From the NCBI GenBank assembly GCA_900554605.1, contig USHU01000015.1, positions 1-12,503 on the forward strand: a stretch of DNA of 12,503 nt, given 5' to 3'. Made by a program: the position numbers and the translations under genes. The notes below the pieces were generated by a model, which saw only the letters and a list, made by a program, of their open reading frames with translations, did not search any database and was not told the DNA's origin. Position 1 is the first letter of the stretch, and each line of letters begins with the position of its first letter. Shown piece by piece: positions 7,901-12,503 of the stretch. Source of the DNA: an uncultured Actinomyces sp. (GTDB lineage Bacteria; Actinomycetota; Actinomycetes; Actinomycetales; Actinomycetaceae).

Positions 7901-8111
7901 TCAGGCGATTAATCGTGCACACCGGATCGGGCAAAGTCGTGCGGTCAATGTTTATCGACTAGTTGCCCAGGATACGATTGAAGAGAAAGTTTGTCAGCTT
8001 CAGGCGCATAAGCAAAGGCTGATCGATACCGTCGTTGATGATGTTGGTGATGAGAGTACTCAGAGGATGGATATCGATCAATTGATCGAACTTTTGGGAG
8101 TGGGAGAGTGA
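4872..8111 (+). CDS. SWIM zinc-finger SNF2-family ATPase/helicase, embedded in the SOS mutasome operon
   Basis: This is a Swi2/Snf2 superfamily 2 ATPase, expected to translocate on double-stranded DNA and remodel protein-DNA complexes. The 1079 residues run as follows: SWIM zinc finger C101-x-C103...C109-x-H111; a long SNF2-associated region (about 130-610); and the paired ATPase lobes. Motif I is DDMGLGKT (639-646), motif II DEAQ (739-742) and motif III SGTP (767-770). Motifs V and VI are LKAGGVGLTLTEAD and QAINRAHRIGQ (1011-1021). All motifs are intact, so it should be active. ATG 4872 has GGAG 5 nt upstream and gives a 62-nt overlap with imuB. ATG 4896 and ATG 4938 (4 nt after the imuB stop) are alternatives, the last matching where homologues usually begin. 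Mycobacterial HelZ (Rv2101) has the same architecture, but I do not know it to be in the mutasome locus. Confidence 0.93.
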   Translation: MRGASLGYMSVRLLLSVDYPEEMDTSPIRAALLSCGEEGATACVGHALWAQGALAFKRGDVYDVTWDDQRVWARVRAKGVSYRSEIEYAPSLPFPHLRMKCACFLNGDCAHTAALLQCAMDNVFSAREDRTHQPVWNRDLEILLSTDGGESLGLVIDAHDPADPVWLTPVRLSTDHLPPRRLSWAELAQSRWGGVIDALAPKQLKLLRRLYQCSRKLQGHISTGYDVYLDSLGMEAPRWLYRLQCGGVALLTPQFQRFHFELSSSRLVIDMNLTEKSLELSYRHHYVTRTDEEIRFPRQAPHMSLTFCDGGDGAISEEDIDDELLPDQIVQIPIKSIGDFLFKWLPLLRERFECTSSTGTFPVENCQPKLLLILHPKNRVCAQIEWALEYHLRNKCFRVILSPQTKISQLDEDIQRDFNDAHALLRRYFASASLHPSAQGLLIPLPQVPAFIQEIGAWPFSSVHWDIDDSLRQLTLTEEAATVTAAIEATDSPDWWGLHVAIQVGNEKIPISRVLKALSSGEEYIRVNDGQWARLEGIDVERLRVLLRGAAQLTRSRSIDDIRLHTSQLGLWERLSQTVDVAQEDLQWRSRTSALKQLALRAQSHTDQDQDPRLRPYQLEGRNWLRSRISSGFGCILADDMGLGKTRQVLAAIDALREEGSLESPVLILVPTSVISSWANEAERCFPQLRTCVLRASHQRNPLAWAEISQSNIVITSHTLFRMDHLLWDNRTLSGLVIDEAQVLKNPRTMLYRSVKELQVPWRICVSGTPIENSLEDLWSLMSLSVPGLLSTHSHFNEKFRRPIEGTRQDSALELLHTLIAPFILRRTKEEVTPELPDRIETLLPVPLEGRQRQIYDRYLTRERARLLRIQLNNEGAQGRFEVLAALTRLRQLSLDPALVDERYEGVGSAKIDLLCSHLEQIVPAGHQVLVFSQFVSFLERIDSALKQRGISCLLLEGKTRKREDVIAKFRRGEGSVFLISLKAGGVGLTLTEADYVYIMDPWWNPSVEAQAINRAHRIGQSRAVNVYRLVAQDTIEEKVCQLQAHKQRLIDTVVDDVGDESTQRMDIDQLIELLGVGE

Positions 8112-8128
8112 AACCCCAGTAATAGCTA

Positions 8129-8144
8129 TCGAACACCTGTTCGA
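8129..8144 (+). promoter_or_regulatory. Perfect LexA (SOS) box upstream of dnaE2
   Basis: TCGAACACCTGTTCGA matches the TCGAAC-N4-GTTCGA operator at all 12 defined positions. It lies 17 nt after the helicase stop codon and directly abuts the -10 hexamer of the dnaE2 promoter, so bound LexA would block RNA polymerase. It gives dnaE2 an SOS-inducible promoter independent of the one upstream of imuA'. Confidence 0.97.
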
Positions 8145-8150
8145 TATAAT
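8145..8150 (+). promoter_or_regulatory. dnaE2 promoter -10 element (TATAAT), probable leaderless start
   Basis: TATAAT is a perfect sigma-A -10 hexamer. The region 17-18 nt upstream (about 8121-8127) has no recognisable -35. The hexamer ends 6 nt before the GTG at 8157-8159, which places the expected transcription start on, or within one base of, the start codon. The intervening AGGGGG is purine-rich but too close to serve as a normal ribosome-binding site. A leaderless mRNA, common in actinobacteria, fits best. Confidence 0.8.
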
Positions 8151-8156
8151 AGGGGG

Positions 8157-11100
8157 GTGGTTTCCCATCCTTATGCTGAGTTACACGCGCACTCCTACTT
8201 CACGTTTTTAGAGGGAGCAGATGCTCCCGAAGACTACATCCTCTGCGCTAAGCAGCTCGGTCTTGACGCTCTTGCTCTGCTAGAGCGCGATGGAATGTAC
8301 TCCCTGATCCGCTCCTTGCAGGCTGCGCGCGAGTCATCTTTCCCGTTGATTATTGGAACCGAGCTCACTCTTTCTACCGCTCAGTTTTCTCGCTACGATG
8401 GCAACGCCTCGATAGGATCACCTGGCTGGGGGCTCCCTTGTGGATGGGAAGATACCGGAATTCGCTTACCAATCCTCACAACATCTCACGATGGATATCG
8501 AGATCTGTGCTCGCTGATGAGCGAACGAACACTTGAGGATGTTGAAGGCGAAAACCCCAGCCACGGCCTCGAAAATATCGCCGAAAATGCGCAGGATATA
8601 CGGATTCTAACGGGAGGTGTCCGCGGGCCTCTCAGACGAATTTTGCATGCGCAGGGAAGAAACCAAGCTGATCGTTTTCTCAATGACCTCATTTCCCTGT
8701 TCGGGCGCGAGCGCATCATCGTTGAAAGCGTGCTGCGGCCCGGGGAAGATGACATGGGGGTCGAACTTGCTGATCTCGCGCACAAACATCGACTTCCTCT
8801 AGCTGCTGCCGGTGGCGTCACCATGGCTTCACCGGGATCAAAGTATCGAGCGGACCTTCTATGTGCTCTCAGACAAAGCAAATCTTTGGATGAGATTCGC
8901 TATCTTCTTCCAGCCCAGCATTCTTTTTTGAAGAGCGCAGAAGAAATGCTCGCTCTTCATCGCATGGCTCCTCAGGCGGTTTCCAACGCCGCTGGAATTG
9001 CGCGTGAATGCTATTACCCGATGTCATTTGATACCTGGGATTTGCCCGAGACGGAGGTTCCTCAAGGACATACAACAATTTCTTGGCTCACTGCGCTTTC
9101 CTATGCAAAAGCGCAGGAACTCTATGGTCCCCGATCCACCAACCCGCACGCGTGGGAGGTCATTGACCATGAACTGTCGATTATCGGACAGCTTGACTTT
9201 GCTGGCTATTTTCTCATCGTCTACGACATCGTAGATTTTTGTCGAAGGCGGGGAATTATGTGCCAAGGACGTGGTTCTGCAGCGAATTCTGCCGTCTGCT
9301 ATTGCCTTGGGATTACAGCAGTTGATGCTATTCGCCATCGAATGCTCTTTGAACGTTTTCTTTCCCCGGGACGCTCAGGAGCCCCGGACATTGATATCGA
9401 CATCGACAGTGCCCGCCGTGAAGAAGTCATCCAATATGTCTACCAACGCTATGGAAGAAGACGTGCCGCTCAAGTGGCAACAGTGATTACATACCGTTCG
9501 CAATTGGCCTATAAAGACGCTGCCAGGGCTCTGGGAATTGACGCGGCTCACGTTCCAAGCCGAGCTCAGCGAAGGGAAGAAAGCCGCAGAACAGACACGG
9601 CCCCTTCGCAGATGATGCTTAGCACCTGTGCCCAGCTTTTGAGCGGGCTTCCGCGCCATATGGGGATTCACTCCGGAGGGATGATCCTCAGCAAGCATCC
9701 CGTGAGCCAGATCTGCCCCATTCGTTGGGCAAAAACGCGGGGGAGAAGCGTGATCCAATGGGATAAGGAGGATTGTGCAGACGCCGGATTGGTGAAGTTT
9801 GACCTCCTTGGACTGGGAATGCTTGGAGCCTTGGGATCGATTTTTGAGTCTCTTGAGAAGGAAGGAATTCGAAATTCGCAAGGAAAAATTCTTTCCCTCT
9901 ATGAACTCGAAGACGAAGACCCGCGAGTGTATGACTTGTTGTGCGCGGCAGACACGATGGGAGGCTTTCAAGTTGAATCTCGCGCGCAGATGAATACTTT
10001 GCCCAGGCTCCAGCCGCGTTGCTTTTACGACATTGTCATTGAAGTCGCTCTCATTCGTCCCGGTCCTATTCAAGGCGAATCGGTGCATCCATATTTGCGC
10101 CGTCGTCGGGGGGAAGAAAGGGTGAGCTATCTTCATCCTCTTCTACGTCCGGCCTTAGAAAAGACCTTGGGAGTTCCTCTCTTTCAAGAACAGATGATGC
10201 ACATTGCTATGGATGTTGCTGGCTTTTCTGCCGCTCAGGCTGATGAATTGCGCCGAGCCATGGGCTCTTCTCGTAGTGCGGAGAAAATGAAAAAATTGCG
10301 AGGGCCTTTCATTGAAGGGATGAAAGATCGGGGTATCCCGATGGATATTTGCGAAGAGGTCTTTCGGCAGGTCCAGGGATTTGCCGACTTTGGCTTTCCT
10401 GAATCGCACTCTTTTTCTTTCGCCTATATCGTTTATGCGTCCGCTTGGCTTAAGGTCCACTATCCCGAGCACTTTTATGCGGGGATCCTTTCTCATCAGC
10501 CCATGGGTTTTTATTCCCCTTCCTCTCTTGTTCACGATGCACGAGGCCACGGCTTGCGTGTGTGCGCACCTGACGTGAACCTTTCGCTAGAGTCCACGCA
10601 GGTACTTCCGCTGAGTAAGATTGTGCAGATCATTGGTGCTGAGCGAGCACAGGAAGCATGCGGAATAGGAATGGAGGGCAAAGAAGGGCTGGTTGATATC
10701 CATCCCGAGTGGGGGATCGTTCTTGGCCTCGATATGATCCGAGGCCTCGATCAGGGGAGCATCAAAAGGATCCTCCGAGGGCGTGAGGAAGGCCCCTATC
10801 AAGATCTTGAGGATCTTGCCTCGCGCGCTAGGCTTCGCAGCACAGATCTTGAACGGCTATCTCAAGCTGGTGCTGTCGATTCAATGGGATATCAGCGTCG
10901 CGAAGGAATTTGGGCCAGTGGTGTCTTAGGACAAGATGGTGGCGAAGAGAAGGAGTATCAACCGATGTTGGAAGGACTTGGGATGGAATATCATCTTCCT
11001 TCCCTTCCACCGCTCGATTCTGTTGCGCAGATGAATCTGGATTATGAAGCCATGGGCCTATCTGTTACGAGCCATCCTTTTGCGTTGATCCGAAAACAGA

Positions 11101-11423
11101 TGAACGCACAGGGAGTAATTCCGGCCTGCGAGATTCTCCGTCAAGAAAATCACTCGAGGATCAGAGTTGCGGGAATTATCACGCATCGACAGCGTCCGTG
11201 CAGCGGAGGCGGGGTACTCTTTCTCAGCTTGGAAGACGAGAGCGGCAGCGTCAACGTGACAGTTACAGAGGCGACGTGGAAGCAACATCGACGTGAAGTG
11301 ATGGCATCTGCGGTAGTCGTAGATGGCTACTGCGAAAATGCTTATGGTACGCGAAGCGTCCGAGCTTTTCGGATCTATCCGTTTTCTACTCAGCTGCGTT
11401 TGAGCTCTCGAGATTTCCGTTGA
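8157..11423 (+). CDS. dnaE2: DnaE2, error-prone C-family DNA polymerase III alpha subunit
   Basis: DnaE2 is the SOS-induced C-family polymerase that performs mutagenic translesion synthesis with ImuA' and ImuB. The 1088 residues are full length for the family. A PHP domain (about 5-230) begins ELHAHSYFTFLEGADAPE. The polymerase core has RGSAANSAVCYCLGI, the two catalytic aspartates in PDIDID (D411, D413) and the third in GLVKFDLLGLG (D549). The finger region with FGFPESHSFSFAYIVYASAW and a helix-hairpin-helix segment follow. An OB-fold (about 1002-1080) and the terminal SRDFR, close to the family's usual SRDFH ending, finish the protein. The polymerase site is intact. In contrast, several PHP metal ligands are replaced: LERDG for TDHDG at 41-45, R194 and T222 for expected histidines. 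GTG 8157 is the only start compatible with the promoter. No clamp-binding motif is evident. Confidence 0.96.
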   Translation: MVSHPYAELHAHSYFTFLEGADAPEDYILCAKQLGLDALALLERDGMYSLIRSLQAARESSFPLIIGTELTLSTAQFSRYDGNASIGSPGWGLPCGWEDTGIRLPILTTSHDGYRDLCSLMSERTLEDVEGENPSHGLENIAENAQDIRILTGGVRGPLRRILHAQGRNQADRFLNDLISLFGRERIIVESVLRPGEDDMGVELADLAHKHRLPLAAAGGVTMASPGSKYRADLLCALRQSKSLDEIRYLLPAQHSFLKSAEEMLALHRMAPQAVSNAAGIARECYYPMSFDTWDLPETEVPQGHTTISWLTALSYAKAQELYGPRSTNPHAWEVIDHELSIIGQLDFAGYFLIVYDIVDFCRRRGIMCQGRGSAANSAVCYCLGITAVDAIRHRMLFERFLSPGRSGAPDIDIDIDSARREEVIQYVYQRYGRRRAAQVATVITYRSQLAYKDAARALGIDAAHVPSRAQRREESRRTDTAPSQMMLSTCAQLLSGLPRHMGIHSGGMILSKHPVSQICPIRWAKTRGRSVIQWDKEDCADAGLVKFDLLGLGMLGALGSIFESLEKEGIRNSQGKILSLYELEDEDPRVYDLLCAADTMGGFQVESRAQMNTLPRLQPRCFYDIVIEVALIRPGPIQGESVHPYLRRRRGEERVSYLHPLLRPALEKTLGVPLFQEQMMHIAMDVAGFSAAQADELRRAMGSSRSAEKMKKLRGPFIEGMKDRGIPMDICEEVFRQVQGFADFGFPESHSFSFAYIVYASAWLKVHYPEHFYAGILSHQPMGFYSPSSLVHDARGHGLRVCAPDVNLSLESTQVLPLSKIVQIIGAERAQEACGIGMEGKEGLVDIHPEWGIVLGLDMIRGLDQGSIKRILRGREEGPYQDLEDLASRARLRSTDLERLSQAGAVDSMGYQRREGIWASGVLGQDGGEEKEYQPMLEGLGMEYHLPSLPPLDSVAQMNLDYEAMGLSVTSHPFALIRKQMNAQGVIPACEILRQENHSRIRVAGIITHRQRPCSGGGVLFLSLEDESGSVNVTVTEATWKQHRREVMASAVVVDGYCENAYGTRSVRAFRIYPFSTQLRLSSRDFR

Positions 11424-11440
11424 AACTTTCGTGCCGCTAG

Positions 11441-12503
11441 CTAGCTACGTTCGCGCGGGGTATAAAGCTCAGCGAAGATCGCCCAAGCAACCGCAATAAT
11501 CGGAATCGCGATGATCGCGCCGAGGAGTCCAGCGGTGAAGGTTCCCACCATGACGCCGATACCGACGACGACCGGATGGAGAGAAACTTGGTGTCCCATG
11601 ATGAGCGGCTGGAGAATATGCCCTTCGATCTGGCCAATCAGTGCGATTCCCAGACCGACGATAGCTGCTGTAATAATGCCCTTTGCTGCAAGAGCAACGA
11701 TCATTGCAAGGATCATTGCCGTGGGGGCGCCAATCAGAGGGATGAAAGCACCGATGAAAACCAAAATACCGAGAGCGGGTGCAACGGGGACCCCGATGCA
11801 TTGGAGGAAAATTCCAGCAAAGAGGCCGTCTGTTCCGGCTACCAGCATTGTTCCTCGCGCATAGCCGGAGAAGGTGCTCCAGCCTGCTTGCGCAGCTCGA
11901 TTGGTGATCTTGCGTCGGTGATAGGGGAGTAAGGAGACGAACCAGTCCCACATCTGTCCGCCGGAGTGCAAGAAGAAGATCGTGATGAAGAAGGCGAGGA
12001 CCAATACCGAGGCGACGACCGCAGCATTGGAAACATTCGCTAGAGTCTCGCTGAGCAGTCCTGACCAATTGGACGCGATAAAGTTCTTGCCTTGCGCAAT
12101 AAGAGTTTCGTTTAAATGGCTGAGATCATTGAGCGGGATCTGGAAAGGGAGATGCAGACGAGCAACAAGATCAGAGAGCTTTCCCAGACCATTACTCACT
12201 TCTGAAAGAAGATTCGGCCACTGTCCCGCGATCGAGGACACGACAAGCGTCATCAGCGCAACAAAGGTTCCAATAAAAGCGAAGAGCGCAGCGAAAACTG
12301 CAATCCAGCGGTTCACCCACCGGTTAAGGTAATTCGTCAAAGGATTCAAAATCGCGGTGAGCAGCAGGGCAACAAAAATTGCAACAAATACCGGCGTTGC
12401 TTGGGCGATTGCGAAGACAACGGCGGAGATCACGATAAGTACGCCGATGATCGCCCACGATCCATACCCGGCTTGTGCAAGCCAACGGGGGATCAGAGGC
12501 TTT
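11441..12503 (-). CDS. AI-2E family (PerM/TqsA-like) membrane transporter, N-terminus off the right edge
   Basis: The protein belongs to the AI-2E transporter family (PF01594-type), polytopic membrane proteins proposed to export small molecules, in some members autoinducer-2 or to act as ion antiporters; the substrate here is unknown. The reading frame stays open through the right edge. The residues before the GTG at 12433 (PRWLAQAGYGSWAIIGVLIV) are typical of the family's first helix region, so GTG 12433 is not the true start. About 354 residues are visible, nearly the whole protein. Hydrophobic helices come in pairs at the N-terminus, then a soluble central segment, then helices around FFITIFFLHSGGQMWDW. 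The family's conserved C-terminal block GILVFIGAFIPLIGAPTAMI, GQIEGHILQPLIMGHQVSLHP and GAIIAIPIIAVAWAI follows. It converges on dnaE2 with 17 nt between stop codons and no obvious hairpin terminator. Confidence 0.92.
   Translation of the reverse strand, partial: KPLIPRWLAQAGYGSWAIIGVLIVISAVVFAIAQATPVFVAIFVALLLTAILNPLTNYLNRWVNRWIAVFAALFAFIGTFVALMTLVVSSIAGQWPNLLSEVSNGLGKLSDLVARLHLPFQIPLNDLSHLNETLIAQGKNFIASNWSGLLSETLANVSNAAVVASVLVLAFFITIFFLHSGGQMWDWFVSLLPYHRRKITNRAAQAGWSTFSGYARGTMLVAGTDGLFAGIFLQCIGVPVAPALGILVFIGAFIPLIGAPTAMILAMIVALAAKGIITAAIVGLGIALIGQIEGHILQPLIMGHQVSLHPVVVGIGVMVGTFTAGLLGAIIAIPIIAVAWAIFAELYTPRERS

Noticed and set aside
9375..10136. 253-codon open frame on the minus strand inside dnaE2
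   Set aside because: It lies wholly within the dnaE2 catalytic core, which is conserved in the plus frame. The translation shows no recognisable domain and there is no ribosome-binding site or promoter; it is a shadow frame.
11431..11450. GCTAGCTAGCTA short repeat between dnaE2 and the AI-2E gene as a terminator
   Set aside because: It is a short self-complementary run without a stable GC stem or a T-tract on either strand, and part of it encodes the end of the AI-2E protein.
11469..12068. 199-codon minus-strand frame overlapping the AI-2E gene
   Set aside because: It is the same strand in another frame, rich in Arg, His, Ser and Cys with no hydrophobic structure; the AI-2E frame explains the region.
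12431..12433. GTG at 12433 as the start of the AI-2E family protein
   Set aside because: The frame stays open through the edge of the window, and the residues upstream of it are typical of the family's N-terminal region, so the real start is outside.

Overview
The window looks chromosomal and actinobacterial. Base composition is moderate (about half G+C by eye), several starts are GTG, and one transcript is probably leaderless. The combination of an actinobacterial-type lipoamide dehydrogenase (GGTCLHRGCIPTK redox motif), an ImuA'/ImuB/DnaE2 mutasome and Gram-positive-type LexA boxes (TCGAAC-N4-GTTCGA) fits a moderate-GC member of the Actinomycetaceae or a relative. The genus is an inference from protein style only.

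Layout. At 1-1080 (minus) is the N-terminal three quarters of dihydrolipoyl dehydrogenase, cut by the left edge. A 193-nt divergent spacer separates it from a small four-helix membrane protein (1274-1774, plus). That gene converges on trmL (1771-2232, minus), and the two stop codons overlap. trmL lies 1 nt downstream of a YbhB/PEBP-family gene (2234-2773, minus), forming a two-gene operon.

A short divergent region (2774-2871) carries a LexA box and opens the main feature of the window, a DNA-damage (SOS) mutagenesis locus on the plus strand: imuA' (2872-3342), imuB (3344-4933), a 1079-residue SWIM-SNF2 helicase (4872-8111) and dnaE2 (8157-11423). The first three genes are spaced or overlapped so tightly that translational coupling is likely. 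dnaE2 has its own perfect LexA box abutting a perfect TATAAT, positioned so that the message would start at the GTG start codon. The locus ends 17 nt before the convergent gene for an AI-2E family membrane protein (11441 to the right edge, minus), whose N-terminus lies outside the window.

How the genes would work together (inference from family knowledge). Damage inactivates LexA and derepresses both promoters. ImuA' and the catalytically dead Y-family protein ImuB then act as adaptors that bring the error-prone C-family polymerase DnaE2 to the sliding clamp for translesion synthesis. The unusual element is the SNF2/SWIM ATPase placed inside this operon, which may be a remodelling partner of the mutasome. 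Two further oddities are a degenerate clamp-binding motif in ImuB and loss of most metal-binding residues in the DnaE2 PHP domain.

I saw no tRNA or rRNA gene, insertion sequence, CRISPR array or convincing rho-independent terminator.
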